A DNA stretch of 64,000 bases from Halomonas sp. TD01 (GCF_923868895.1 NZ_OV350343.1:1116001-1180000), one strand, 5' to 3'; counted from the first letter of the stretch, positions 33,767 through 46,829 are shown. Numbers and translations are program-made. The notes: generated by a model from the sequence alone, not told the origin.

Positions 33767-34675
33767 ATGAATTGGTTAGAATACCTGCTACCACTCATTT
33801 TCCTGTTTCCCATGGCGGCCATGGGTGGCATTGTCTTGGCACTGCGTAGCCTCCACGATGCGCGCGTTCAGTCTCCCTTTAACGCTCCTTTACGTGAACC
33901 AGGTCAAGCCCTGCGTCATCGTCTCGACCAAGCGTTTTCTAGCCTGTTTTTAAACGGTGCGCTCGGCCCCATTATTAGCCTTGCCCCACTCGTGTACGGC
34001 ATGGGGCGTATGTTGTTTGTGGAAAAGCAAGACTGGGTGGAGTGGGCACTATATGGCCTACTCAGCACGCTGTTAGTGCTTGCTTTTTCACTGCTACTTG
34101 TCCGCGATTATCAGCGTATCCGCCGACTTAAACTTGGTTTAGCTTGCGAGCTAGCCGTAGGTCAAGAACTGGAACGCATGGTGAGGCCAGAAGCCCACCC
34201 CTATTATGTGTTTCACGACGTTCCCACCGATAGCTTTACGATTGACCATGTGGTCGTCACACCACACGGTGTCTTTGTGGTGGAAACGCGTGCACGAGCA
34301 TTAGCGATTGGAAGCGATGGGAAAGAGCTTAATAACGTAGCCGTTGAACGTGAGCGGCTGCGTTTTCCTCACTGGCAGGAGCGCCGCCCTCTTCATAAAA
34401 CACGTCAGGGTGTCAGTTGGTTGACTCAATGGCTTGAGCGTCGCTGCGGCATCCCTGTACCTGTGCGAGGCGTATTGGTTTTACCGGGGTGGAAAGTTGA
34501 TACTAGCGAAGCGGCTCCCGATATATTAGTCGTTAGCGGTGAACAACTCGCACGTCAGTTAACCGAGCTCACCCCCGGCCAGATGAGCGATGCTATTCAC
34601 GATAAAGTGATCCATATACTCATTGAGCGTGCACGACTTATGGAACTTAAGCACCTCCGTCAGCCCTCCGTATAA
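33767..34675 (+). CDS. membrane-anchored NERD-domain protein
   Basis: The 302-residue protein has an N-terminal membrane helix (about 4-26), one or two further helices (about 55-75 and 86-108), and a cytoplasmic nuclease-related NERD domain (about 120-240). Seen in it are ELAVGQELERM with the conserved Glu, FTIDHVVVTPHGVFVVETRA with Asp and Glu, and GVLVLPGW. Family members usually have a lysine after the ET motif (ETK), here arginine, so catalytic activity is uncertain. The function of such proteins is unknown; some are fused to helicases or topoisomerase zinc ribbons. Confidence 0.75.
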   Translation: MNWLEYLLPLIFLFPMAAMGGIVLALRSLHDARVQSPFNAPLREPGQALRHRLDQAFSSLFLNGALGPIISLAPLVYGMGRMLFVEKQDWVEWALYGLLSTLLVLAFSLLLVRDYQRIRRLKLGLACELAVGQELERMVRPEAHPYYVFHDVPTDSFTIDHVVVTPHGVFVVETRARALAIGSDGKELNNVAVERERLRFPHWQERRPLHKTRQGVSWLTQWLERRCGIPVPVRGVLVLPGWKVDTSEAAPDILVVSGEQLARQLTELTPGQMSDAIHDKVIHILIERARLMELKHLRQPSV

Positions 34676-34679
34676 AAGG

Positions 34680-36023
34680 CTAATTACCTCGCAAGCGCCC
34701 GCCCATTTCTTGCGCAAGATCGACAGCGTAGTGATCGGTCATTCCACCAATAAAATCCAGCATACGCCGATAACTATCGTAGAGCGTCCAGGACTGCAAT
34801 GGCGTATTTTCACCGATCAACGCTAGTACGCGCTGGTGCTTAAATGAGCTATGTCCTGTGTGGTGCAATTCGTTGGCAGCACCAATAAATGCTTCTAATA
34901 AAATCCCCAGCGTTGTATAGGCACCAATTTCCAGTTTGGCTTTGCGCTCATTTTGGAAAATGCGCTCACGGGCTAACTGCTTTGCCGCTTGAACACCCCA
35001 TCCCAGGTCAGGATGACACAACTCTAACAAGTCCTGGCCTAACGTGCCGCTGAGCAACGCTTGCTCATGCTGCACAAAGACAGCCCCCACATCATTAACC
35101 GCGCGTTCCATAGCGGCACCGCGCAGTAACGCAATTCGGCGTCGCTGAGACACTTTCCGCCTCTCCATCTCAGCGTACTCTGGAGGGAATTCACCCGCTA
35201 TCTGACGCAGTATCTCAACTACCTCCTCATAGCGAAGAATGCCCATCTCCAAGCCATCTTCTAAATCGAGCAGGGCATAGCAGATATCGTCAGCCGCTTC
35301 GACAAGCCAAGCAAGTGGGTGACGGCACCAGCGCTGCTCTCCTTGGGGAAGTAGCCCAACAGCATCAGCTACTTCTTGCAACAGCGCCTGTTCAGACTGG
35401 TAGCAACCAAACTTACCAGCGCGCCCGCTGTATCGTACTGTCCAGGGGTATTTAAGCAAGGTGCCTAACGTAGCGGCAGATAACCGCATGCCACCATTAA
35501 ACTGGTTATACTCAATTTGTGTAATAACACGAAAGCCTTGGGCATTACCTTCGTACGTTAGTAAGTCATCACGTTCTGCATCAGACAAGCCATCTAGCAA
35601 ACCACTTTTTTGAGCACGCCGAAACCAATCGCGAATCGCATATTCACCGGCATGGCCAAAAGGGGGGTTGCCAATATCATGTCCTAAGCATGCCGTCTGG
35701 ACAATCACCCCTAAATCAGCGGGTGTGATCCAACTAGGCAGGCGATCTTTTAGTAACTCGCCCACAATCATACCTAACGAGCGACCAACGCAGCCGACTT
35801 CCAGTGAATGGGTCAAACGTGTATGGATATGATCATTTTCAGTCAGCGGATGAACCTGCGTTTTCCGACCCAAGCGCCGGAAGGAGCCCGAAAAAACGAT
35901 ACGATCATGATCTTTATGAAAAGGGCTTCGCCCTATTTCATGAGTTGCTTCACGCACACTGCCAGGGCGTTTATCGTGAAGACGTTGAGGGGATAATAAC
36001 TGGTCCCATTGCATCTGTGTCAT
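34680..36023 (-). CDS. dgt: deoxyguanosinetriphosphate triphosphohydrolase-like protein
   Basis: Dgt-type HD hydrolases cleave dNTPs to deoxynucleoside and triphosphate. The 447-residue product has the metal-site residues His72 in HTRLTHSLEV, His115-Asp116 in LGHDIGNPPFGH and a later Asp in AADDICYALLDLEDG. I chose ATG 36023 because GGAGG lies 6 bp upstream. It is about 60 residues shorter than E. coli Dgt and matches the dGTPase-like class of many proteobacteria. It is convergent with the NERD gene, 4 bp apart. Confidence 0.9.
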   Translation of the reverse strand: MTQMQWDQLLSPQRLHDKRPGSVREATHEIGRSPFHKDHDRIVFSGSFRRLGRKTQVHPLTENDHIHTRLTHSLEVGCVGRSLGMIVGELLKDRLPSWITPADLGVIVQTACLGHDIGNPPFGHAGEYAIRDWFRRAQKSGLLDGLSDAERDDLLTYEGNAQGFRVITQIEYNQFNGGMRLSAATLGTLLKYPWTVRYSGRAGKFGCYQSEQALLQEVADAVGLLPQGEQRWCRHPLAWLVEAADDICYALLDLEDGLEMGILRYEEVVEILRQIAGEFPPEYAEMERRKVSQRRRIALLRGAAMERAVNDVGAVFVQHEQALLSGTLGQDLLELCHPDLGWGVQAAKQLARERIFQNERKAKLEIGAYTTLGILLEAFIGAANELHHTGHSSFKHQRVLALIGENTPLQSWTLYDSYRRMLDFIGGMTDHYAVDLAQEMGGRLRGN

Positions 36024-36089
36024 AGCGTTCCTCCGTGAGAGCAACATTTTGACATAAATCTAAGCAAGATAACCGTCTTCAACCAGAAG

Positions 36090-36125
36090 ACATGTGTGCA
36101 GCGGCCACCTTCGCTGCACACATGT
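36090..36125. repeat. perfect 14 bp hairpin between methyltransferase gene and dgt
   Basis: ACATGTGTGCAGCG (36090-36103) and its exact reverse complement (36112-36125) form a stem with an 8 nt loop, 67 bp before dgt and 26 bp after the methyltransferase stop. No T-run follows on the minus strand. A smaller stem GTCTTC-AACCA-GAAGAC (36075-36091) abuts and overlaps it, so two structures could compete. Confidence 0.7.
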
Positions 36126-36151
36126 TAAATAACAGTGATACGTTCCACTGA

Positions 36152-37687
36152 TTAGATAATTTTTAACGCTCGGTAGAGTGGCAACCGCTCGTCTGTAAAG
36201 ACGCTAGCCTGGCGTTCAAGCTCAGCTAGGTTTTCATTTTCGTCTGAAATCGGCTTACCATCTTTCAGTAAGCATTTGTTTTGAGACGCCAAAATACGCC
36301 ACGCGAAAGCGGCTAACGCTTTAGCATCATTTTCTCCCTCTAAGGTGGCAAGAAGGAAAAACTGATGGAAGAGCGAGACGGCCATGCCACCTCCCGTTAC
36401 GGGGCTTGCGAGATAACTCAACTCAGTCGTACTTCTTGACTGACTCATTAAAAAGCGATTGAGTCGATCAGTCTTGGGCGCTGCTTTGGAAATATCATCG
36501 TCGGATTGGGCAGGCAAAATAATGCCCTTGGCTGCAAGTATAGCGATCGCACTGTTCATTGCAGAGCGCTCCACCCCACTCTCTTTTGCAACTTTCCAAA
36601 GCTCTGATACAAAGACAGGTTGGTAGGATGAAAGCACATCAAGCAGCGGCGTATAAATTTTACTAGGCAAGTCAAAGTTACCCAGTCGCCCTGCAATTTT
36701 CAGCTGCACATCTTTATGTGGCACTCCCATAATCACACGGAGGCCATCTAACATTTCATCTTGATCAAGCCTACTCAGGCGTCGCGCCCCTTTCACCCAG
36801 TAGTCGGTGCGAAATTGGCGATTCTCACAAAAATCACGCACCGATTGGCGAAATAGAGGGTTGGGAATATTATTAATTAGGGTCTGTTGCTCATTAGTTA
36901 GCTGAATACTTTCAATGGCATCTGCGTATCGCGCACTGCAAGCCCAGTCCATCTTTGCAGGCTCTAACCAGCGGGCCATTTTAGCAAATGCCATCGGCTC
37001 CCAGTCGCGGTTAAAGTATTCATGGGCCACGTAATTTTTATTATCTTGTTTAATTTTCGCTAAGCGATTCTTAATCTGAGGATTAGCGTTGCAGTACTCT
37101 GGATTCACCGCAACCAACTCTTCAGCAAAAGCAATGGCATCATCGATACGTGAAATAGTGCCTGCACCTTGCGCGCTCATGCTATCAGCATACTCTGCTA
37201 GCAAGTCGCGCATTGGCACCATCGCTGCCCAACCCGGCTGAGTGTTATAGCTGATATATAACACACCTCCCACTTTCAATTTTCTCCGGATGAAATCAAC
37301 GATTACTGCACGGTTTTCATCCGAAATCCAACTCCAAATCCCGTGAAGGCCGATATAGTCGAACTCAGGTAGATCATCACGCTGGCAAAATTCATCAAAC
37401 GCATCGTCATATAGCTTTGCATTAGCACCGCTTATAGATGTTAACTCCTGAGCGAATGCCGCTTGATGGGGGTTAAAATCAGTCCCGTACCAGTTTATTT
37501 GTGAGGCAGCCGCATGAATGTTAGTGCTGATGCCCTGACCAAACCCCAGCTCACAGGCATTAATAACGTTTGGCGGCCGAATACCGGCATTAATAAACCC
37601 TAGCGCAATTCGCAAAGGATTAAGCTCAGCGTAATATCCATAAGTATAACTAATATCCGCTACGTATCCAGACGTCCAATCCGACAT
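36152..37687 (-). CDS. class I SAM methyltransferase with regulatory domain
   Basis: The 511-residue protein begins with a Rossmann-type SAM-binding domain: ACELGFGQGI at about 44-53 (motif I), WYGTDFNPHQ at 65-74 (motif II), FDYIGLHGIWSWI at about 108-120 and GGVLYISYNTQPGW at 139-152. The middle and C-terminal parts match my memory of the methyltransferase regulatory domain found in proteins often encoded near cell-surface polysaccharide genes. The substrate is unknown. It is a single gene with AGGAG 9 bp before the ATG, between the rRNA terminators and dgt. Confidence 0.75.
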   Translation of the reverse strand: MSDWTSGYVADISYTYGYYAELNPLRIALGFINAGIRPPNVINACELGFGQGISTNIHAAASQINWYGTDFNPHQAAFAQELTSISGANAKLYDDAFDEFCQRDDLPEFDYIGLHGIWSWISDENRAVIVDFIRRKLKVGGVLYISYNTQPGWAAMVPMRDLLAEYADSMSAQGAGTISRIDDAIAFAEELVAVNPEYCNANPQIKNRLAKIKQDNKNYVAHEYFNRDWEPMAFAKMARWLEPAKMDWACSARYADAIESIQLTNEQQTLINNIPNPLFRQSVRDFCENRQFRTDYWVKGARRLSRLDQDEMLDGLRVIMGVPHKDVQLKIAGRLGNFDLPSKIYTPLLDVLSSYQPVFVSELWKVAKESGVERSAMNSAIAILAAKGIILPAQSDDDISKAAPKTDRLNRFLMSQSRSTTELSYLASPVTGGGMAVSLFHQFFLLATLEGENDAKALAAFAWRILASQNKCLLKDGKPISDENENLAELERQASVFTDERLPLYRALKII

Positions 37688-37984
37688 AACACCTGCTCCT
37701 AAGCGATGGCGTATTATTCAATTTTTAAGCGAAGTCACCTACCACCAGAGCCTGAGAAACAGATAGAAAATACGAGTATCGCCCTTCTATCTCTGACCTA
37801 TACTCAGTGACATAAACCCTGAGACAAGCGCTGTTGTTAGAATCTTGATAGTGAAGTATTTGTTCCATTGGGTCTACTGAAGAGATAGCGGGAAGTTTGA
37901 AGGATTGTTACGCAATCACTATCTATATCATTGAATAAGTTCGTAAACGTTTTGCTACCTGTTAAGTGACTTTCTTCCACGCAT
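37688..37984. other. intergenic region upstream of methyltransferase gene
   Basis: This AT-rich region separates the methyltransferase start from the rRNA terminators. I see no convincing small gene or RNA. It must contain the promoter of the methyltransferase gene, reading left. Confidence 0.5.
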
Positions 37985-37987
37985 AAA

Positions 37988-38021
37988 AAAATCCCCAAAG
38001 GCGCAAGCCCTGGGGGATTTT
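37988..38021 (-). terminator. rRNA operon terminator 2
   Basis: AAAATCCCC pairs with GGGGATTTT and an inner GGC-GCAA-GCC extends the hairpin; reading left, the stem is followed by T-residues (37985-37990). It is the second of two terminators after 5S. Confidence 0.8.
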
Positions 38022-38053
38022 GCAAACAGTTCATAACCAATAGCTCAACAACA

Positions 38054-38087
38054 AAAAACCCCAGCTTCATTGGAAGCTGGGGTTTTT
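38054..38087 (-). terminator. rRNA operon terminator 1
   Basis: AAAAACCCCAGCTTC (38054-38068) and its perfect reverse complement (38073-38087) form a 15 bp stem with a 4 nt loop and T-runs on either strand. It lies 10 bp beyond the 5S 3' end. Tandem strong terminators are usual for rRNA operons. Confidence 0.92.
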
Positions 38088-38097
38088 CTTAATAAGT

Positions 38098-38214
38098 GCC
38101 TGACGATGACCTACTCTCGCATGGGGAGACCCCACACTACCATCGGCGCTAAGCGGTTTCACTTCTGAGTTCGGCAAGGGATCAGGTGGTTCACGCGTGC
38201 TATGGTCGTCAGGC
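38098..38214 (-). rRNA. rrf: 5S ribosomal RNA
   Basis: The 117 nt segment has the paired ends GCCTGACG and CGTCAGGC and the conserved inner blocks CCGAACTCAGAAGTGAAA and GGTAGTGTGGGGTCTCCC on the reverse strand, with the same core as E. coli 5S. It is the last gene of this operon; no tRNA gene follows it. Confidence 0.97.
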
Positions 38215-38357
38215 GTAACTTTTAATGCATATCATGCTGAACATGTCACTGATGTTTTGTGGCGTCTCTTTCGTCTCACGCCCTCCGTGTGTCACGTTGG
38301 GCTTGAGTCGCGTATCCGGTTTTCGTTATCACTGCGACCAGACCCCTTGGGTGTTAT
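38215..38357 (-). other. 23S-5S spacer with 23S processing strand
   Basis: No tRNA is present. The part next to 23S (about 38300-38357) is complementary over most of its length to the spacer upstream of the 23S 5' end (about 41252-41308), including the CTATAAC, GTCTGGT, TGATAACG and CCGGATACGC blocks. Together they form the expected RNase III processing stem of 23S rRNA. Confidence 0.75.
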
Positions 38358-41251
<2,894 letters not shown>

Positions 41252-41570
41252 CTATAACCCGAAGGAGTCTGGTGTCTCGCAATGATAACGATTGCCGGAT
41301 ACGCTTGAGACGTATCACAAAACAATTACGTATAAACGTTTTAAAAACGTTTATGTCAGCATGATATACATTGTTAAAGAGCGACTGCTATGCGCAGTGA
41401 TAAGCGGTTGCTTTTTTCACATTAAAAGGAAAAGAAAGGTCTTTAAAGAAGATCTTAAAAAAGCTCTTTTCTCTTTTTTCACTATGAAGAAAACGCTTAT
41501 CACTGCGTATCAACAGCATTCTGATCAGGTAATTCATTGTGAGCGCTTACCGCGAGGATGATGCATCGTT
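41252..41570 (-). other. 16S-23S internal transcribed spacer, copy 2
   Basis: The 319 nt spacer again lacks tRNA genes and has the same 14 bp inverted repeat, purine/pyrimidine-rich hairpin body, boxA (41372-41382) and processing-stem strands as copy 1. It differs at 41338-41346, where a short stem has been replaced, and by two missing bases near the 16S end. Confidence 0.9.
41372..41382 (-). promoter_or_regulatory. spacer boxA antitermination element, copy 2
   Basis: The reverse strand reads GCTCTTTAACA, identical to the boxA in the first operon spacer and in the same place relative to 23S. Confidence 0.8.
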
Positions 41571-43103
<1,533 letters not shown>

Positions 43104-43272
43104 AAAATCATTGTGATGCTTACATGTCACTCGAAAGTCACATAAGTGCATCAAACTTGGCTCAAGGTTCAAACGAATTCATTTCAATTTACATTGTCAT
43201 GACCGCTTGCCTTGATATTTGGTGATTTATCACCCTCATCGGCAAGCGCCCACATGAATTACCTGATCAAAT

Positions 43273-43283
43273 TGTTAAAGAGC
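43273..43283 (-). promoter_or_regulatory. leader boxA antitermination element, copy 2
   Basis: The reverse strand reads GCTCTTTAACA, as in the first operon, in the same position relative to 16S. Confidence 0.85.
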
Positions 43284-43343
43284 TGTTTTCGCTGGATAAA
43301 ACTGGCTAACCGTTGAACTGGTTTGCCTCAGCGAGGAAGGCGT

Positions 43344-43371
43344 ATTCTACGCATTTCCTGGTGTTTGTCAA
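43344..43371 (-). promoter_or_regulatory. rRNA operon proximal promoter (P2), copy 2
   Basis: Reverse strand -35 TTGACA (43366-43371), 16 bp spacer and -10 TAGAAT (43344-43349). The discriminator begins ACGCC rather than GCGCC as in copy 1, a one-base difference at a position that affects stringent control. Confidence 0.8.
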
Positions 43372-43565
43372 TCACTGTTTTGAGTGAGTGAAGCGAGTGA
43401 GCGAAGAAAGCGAGATAACGATGCTTTCTGGCGTGGCTCGTTTCAAAAAGGGTTGGAAGACATCGAAGCATGTTGCTGCTGAGTTCTTCTAACTCTCTGA
43501 CAAACCGAAGGTTTTCACCTTCAATCACCGCTGGTAACGCTGTGCGTCCCCGGCAGCGGATGCGT

Positions 43566-43594
43566 ACTTTACGGATTCGCTGCCGTCTTGGCAA
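43566..43594 (-). promoter_or_regulatory. rRNA operon distal promoter (P1), copy 2
   Basis: Reverse strand -35 TTGCCA (43589-43594), 17 bp spacer and -10 TAAAGT (43566-43571), within the same imperfect inverted repeat as in copy 1. Sequence identity between the operons ends just beyond the -35 box. Confidence 0.65.
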
Positions 43595-43732
43595 GGGCTA
43601 TTTATAGATAAATGCAAAAAAGTTTTAAGGCAAACCGATTTGTGTTTGAAAGCGCTTCGACGGCACTCCATTGACGGTTACACTTACTCAAGCTTTATAG
43701 CACCCAACGCCCACTTCATTTTGAGGTCCGTG

Positions 43733-44758
43733 ATGAGCCAGCACCTATTAACTGTCGATTCATTACAGCGCGAAAGCGTTGACCACCTTCTACGCGTTGC
43801 GGCGCGTATGGAACCCATCGCCAGTCGCCGCCAAGTTACTCGGGTGCTGGAAGGTGCTGTGCTTGGTAATTTATTCTTTGAAGCAAGTACACGCACACGC
43901 GTGAGCTTCAATGCCGCGTTTTGCCGCTTAGGAGGAAGCGTGTGTGACACCACCGGCTTTACCTTCTCTTCTATGGCCAAGGGTGAGTCGCTGTACGATA
44001 CCAGCCGAGTGATGAGTGGTTATTGCGATGCGATTGTCATGCGCCATCCGGATCAAGGATCAGTAGCCGAGTTCGCAGCCGCCACTAACGTGCCGGTAAT
44101 TAACGGCGGGGATGGTCCTGGTGAACATCCAAGCCAAGCACTGCTTGATCTCTATACGATTGATAAAGAGTTTCAGCGATTAGGTAAATCGCTCCGCGGC
44201 GCGCATATTCTGCTGACCGGTGATTTGAAATATGGCCGCACCGTGCATTCACTGATCAAGTTACTGTCTCTCTATGATCCGCTGCGCATCACCCTAGTAT
44301 CACCACCGGGGCTGGAAATGCCAACCACACTAGTTGACCTAGTAACGTCTCGCGGCCACCGCGTCGAACAACGCGACTCACTGGCCAGCGACTTCTCAGA
44401 TCTAGACGTGGTTTACACCACACGTATCCAGAAAGAGCGCTTTACCGATGAAATGAACGAGAGCTTTCAGGGGCTTTCTGATGACTTTATGGTTAATCGT
44501 GACTTTCTGGATCAGCGCTGCAGCCAGAGCACAATTGTCATGCACCCACTGCCCCGTGATAGCCGCCCAGGCGCTAATGACCTAAACGTGAATCTTAACG
44601 GTGACCCACGTTTGGCGATTTTCCGCCAAACTGATAACGGGATACCGATGCGTATGGCCATTTTTGCCACGCTATTAAAGGTAGATGAACTGATTGAGAA
44701 AGACCTGAGACCAGTGCGCTGGTTTGTGCCATCTCAAACCGGCACTCTAGACCGTTAA
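43733..44758 (+). CDS. pyrB: aspartate carbamoyltransferase catalytic subunit
   Basis: PyrB joins carbamoyl phosphate and aspartate in pyrimidine synthesis. The 341-residue product has the carbamoyl-phosphate loop FEASTRTRVSF (STRTR 52-56), HPSQALLDL (132-140), GDLKYGRTVHSL and HPLPR (271-275). I chose ATG 43733 with TGAGG ahead; the longer frame adds 31 residues not seen in the family. No pyrI regulatory subunit gene follows, nor pyrR or pyrC beside it. It is convergent with ruvX and divergent from the rRNA operon. Confidence 0.93.
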   Translation: MSQHLLTVDSLQRESVDHLLRVAARMEPIASRRQVTRVLEGAVLGNLFFEASTRTRVSFNAAFCRLGGSVCDTTGFTFSSMAKGESLYDTSRVMSGYCDAIVMRHPDQGSVAEFAAATNVPVINGGDGPGEHPSQALLDLYTIDKEFQRLGKSLRGAHILLTGDLKYGRTVHSLIKLLSLYDPLRITLVSPPGLEMPTTLVDLVTSRGHRVEQRDSLASDFSDLDVVYTTRIQKERFTDEMNESFQGLSDDFMVNRDFLDQRCSQSTIVMHPLPRDSRPGANDLNVNLNGDPRLAIFRQTDNGIPMRMAIFATLLKVDELIEKDLRPVRWFVPSQTGTLDR

Positions 44759-44773
44759 GTCATTACATCGGGT

Positions 44774-45229
44774 TTAATGGGCGATCCGCCCACCAGGAAG
44801 TCCTTCTTGGTGGGCAAACCAACCTTCTAGGATAAGCACAGCAGCTATGCCATCGACACTTTCTTCTCGATAGTTACCACGATGGCCTGCAGCATGAGCG
44901 ATCTGCTTCGCTTCGCGAGTAGAGCCACGCTCGTCAACCATTTCACAGGGCTTGCCATAGCGCCCGTGCAGGCGATTACCGAACTTGCGTGACCTCGCGC
45001 TCATCGCCGATTCAGTACCATCCATATTCAGCGGCAGGCCAACCACAAACAAGTCAGGCTGCCACTCCTCTACTAACCGTGTAACAACGTTCCAGTCAGG
45101 AATGCCGTCGCGAGCGGTTAGCGGCGTTAGCTCGCGTGCACTATTCAGCAACTCGTTACCTACCGCGACGCCAATACGCCGAGTACCAAAATCAAATGCG
45201 AGTATTAGCCGTTGCCCATTATCAGCCAT
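44774..45229 (-). CDS. ruvX: Holliday junction resolvase-like / pre-16S rRNA nuclease
   Basis: RuvX (YqgF) has an RNase H-like fold and is known to process the 5' end of 16S rRNA in E. coli. The 151-residue product begins with AFDFGTRRIGVAVGN (first metal Asp near 12), has VVGLPLNMDGTES in the middle and DERGSTREA plus the late Asp in ESVDGIAAVLIL. I chose ATG 45229 over an upstream TTG at 45238. It follows algH by 12 bases. Confidence 0.92.
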   Translation of the reverse strand: MADNGQRLILAFDFGTRRIGVAVGNELLNSARELTPLTARDGIPDWNVVTRLVEEWQPDLFVVGLPLNMDGTESAMSARSRKFGNRLHGRYGKPCEMVDERGSTREAKQIAHAAGHRGNYREESVDGIAAVLILEGWFAHQEGLPGGRIAH

Positions 45230-45241
45230 GAAACTCAACCA

Positions 45242-45799
45242 TCATGCATGCCCCGCGTTGCGGGTCATCAAGTTTAGATCAACGCCAAGTATGCCAGCGG
45301 CAGCGGTTAGACGCTCGGCAGGAGGAGTGTTAAACAGTACGCTGCCTTGGCCTTCGACGGTCAACCACGCATTCTCTTTTAGCTCGTCTTCTAATTGCCC
45401 AACGTCCCAGCCAGCGCAACCTAGGCACACCAGAAAATCCTCGGGGCCGGTATCGTCGGCAAGCGCCTGAAGAATATCCATCGAGGTGGTTAACGCAATA
45501 CCGTCCTCTACCTGAACACTGGAGTCCCACTCTTGGCTATCACCGATATGCAAAATGAAGCCACGATCCTTATGCATAGGGCCGCCGTAATAGACGGGGG
45601 CGTTACGGTGTGGACTGTCATCGCCCCCCAGCGATAGCTGTTCAAAGAGGGCATCAAGGGTGATTTCAAGCGGCCGATTGGCGATGACACCCATGCAGCC
45701 ATTGTGATCATGGTCGCAAAGGTAGATCAGGCTACCGGCGAAATTAGGGTCTTCCAAGTGAGGCATAGCCATCAAAAAATGATGCTTAAAGCTTTGCAT
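45242..45799 (-). CDS. algH: YqgE/AlgH family protein
   Basis: The 185-residue protein begins with the characteristic FLMAMPHLEDPNFAGSLIYL (about 8-27) and HNGCMGVIANRPLE (about 32-45), followed by GGP and HPDWQ-like CAGWDVGQLE. The family is conserved next to ruvX in gammaproteobacteria. In Pseudomonas it influences alginate and virulence gene expression, but its biochemical function is unknown. Confidence 0.92.
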   Translation of the reverse strand: MQSFKHHFLMAMPHLEDPNFAGSLIYLCDHDHNGCMGVIANRPLEITLDALFEQLSLGGDDSPHRNAPVYYGGPMHKDRGFILHIGDSQEWDSSVQVEDGIALTTSMDILQALADDTGPEDFLVCLGCAGWDVGQLEDELKENAWLTVEGQGSVLFNTPPAERLTAAAGILGVDLNLMTRNAGHA

Positions 45800-45872
45800 G
45801 CGTCTCCTACGGCTCGCTGAACACTCAGCGAGCCTCGCGTTATTAGGCGAATAGAACGTTTAACGGCATCGG

Positions 45873-46829
45873 TTAGTTAAGGCGACGTTCAATGGCATCC
45901 AGCAGCATTCCGGCAATGTTCGTGCCGCGCTGATCATCAATTTCACGTACACAGGTGGGACTGGTGACGTTAATTTCAGTTATGTAGTCACCAATCACAT
46001 CTAAGCCAACAAACATTAGCCCTTTTTCACGAATCATGGGCTGCACCTGTTGAATCAACCAGTGGTCACGCTCGGTCAGCTCACGGCTAACACCACGTCC
46101 ACCAGCGGCGAGGTTACCCCGAGTTTCACCCGCCGAGGGAATCCGCGCCAGCCCATAGGGCACGGGTTCACCATCAACTAACAAGATGCGCGTGTCGCCA
46201 TCTTTAATTTCGGCTAGGTAGCGTTGCGCCATAATTTGCCGCTGGCCGCGCAGGGTTAATTGCTCAATAACTGCACCAATGTTGCGGCCATCGGGGCCGA
46301 TATGAAAAATGCCAGTGCCGCCCATGCCATCAAGGGGTTTGAAGATCACATCACCGTGCTCCGCGTGAAAAGCACGCAGGATGTCATCACGGCTGGCGAC
46401 AATGGTGGGCGCACAGCACTGGGGGAACTGCTGGGCAAACAATTTTTCATTACATTGCAATAACGCAGCGGTTGGATTAACCACCAAAACGCCTTCCCGC
46501 TCAGCAAACCCCAGCAGATGAACCGCATTGGTAAAGTCGGCATCTACAGGCGGGTCTTTGCGCATTAGCACAATATCCAGTTCCACCAGTGGGCGTTGAG
46601 CTGCTTCACCCAGGTCGTACCAATGGTTAGGATCGCGATGCACCGTTAACGGGCGCATGCGCGCATACGCCTGCCCGGCGTTCAAGAAAAGATCTTCTTG
46701 CTCCATGTAGTGCAGCGTGTAGCCGCGCTCCTGCGCCGCCCACAGCATCGCCATGGTGGTATCTTTCTTGTAAGCGATGTCGCTGATGGGATCCATCACC
46801 ACACCGAGATGCAACGTTGATTGGCTCAT
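45873..46829 (-). CDS. gshB: glutathione synthetase
   Basis: GshB ligates gamma-glutamylcysteine and glycine with ATP. The 318-residue product starts LGVVMDPISDIAYKKDTT, has the family ATP-grasp segments DVIFKPLDGMGGTGIFHI near 148-165 and EINVTSPTC near 281-289. I chose the ATG at 46829, which gives the family length of about 315; upstream in-frame starts at 46844 and 46892 are possible and the ribosome binding site is weak. Confidence 0.94.
   Translation of the reverse strand: MSQSTLHLGVVMDPISDIAYKKDTTMAMLWAAQERGYTLHYMEQEDLFLNAGQAYARMRPLTVHRDPNHWYDLGEAAQRPLVELDIVLMRKDPPVDADFTNAVHLLGFAEREGVLVVNPTAALLQCNEKLFAQQFPQCCAPTIVASRDDILRAFHAEHGDVIFKPLDGMGGTGIFHIGPDGRNIGAVIEQLTLRGQRQIMAQRYLAEIKDGDTRILLVDGEPVPYGLARIPSAGETRGNLAAGGRGVSRELTERDHWLIQQVQPMIREKGLMFVGLDVIGDYITEINVTSPTCVREIDDQRGTNIAGMLLDAIERRLN

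Larger units (their letters stand above)
43104..43732. other. rRNA leader, promoters and divergent pyrB upstream region
   Basis: Reading left, this region holds the 16S leader with processing strand, a boxA (43273-43283) and two promoters. Reading right it must contain the pyrB promoter. From about 43410 to 43490 it differs from copy 1, while 43491-43597 again matches. No coding sequence is supported within it. Confidence 0.8.

Noticed and set aside
33767..36023. Phage-defence island formed by the NERD protein and Dgt
   Set aside because: Dgt and NERD proteins occur widely as housekeeping genes. There are no other defence genes, integrase or composition shift here, so I mention it only as speculation.
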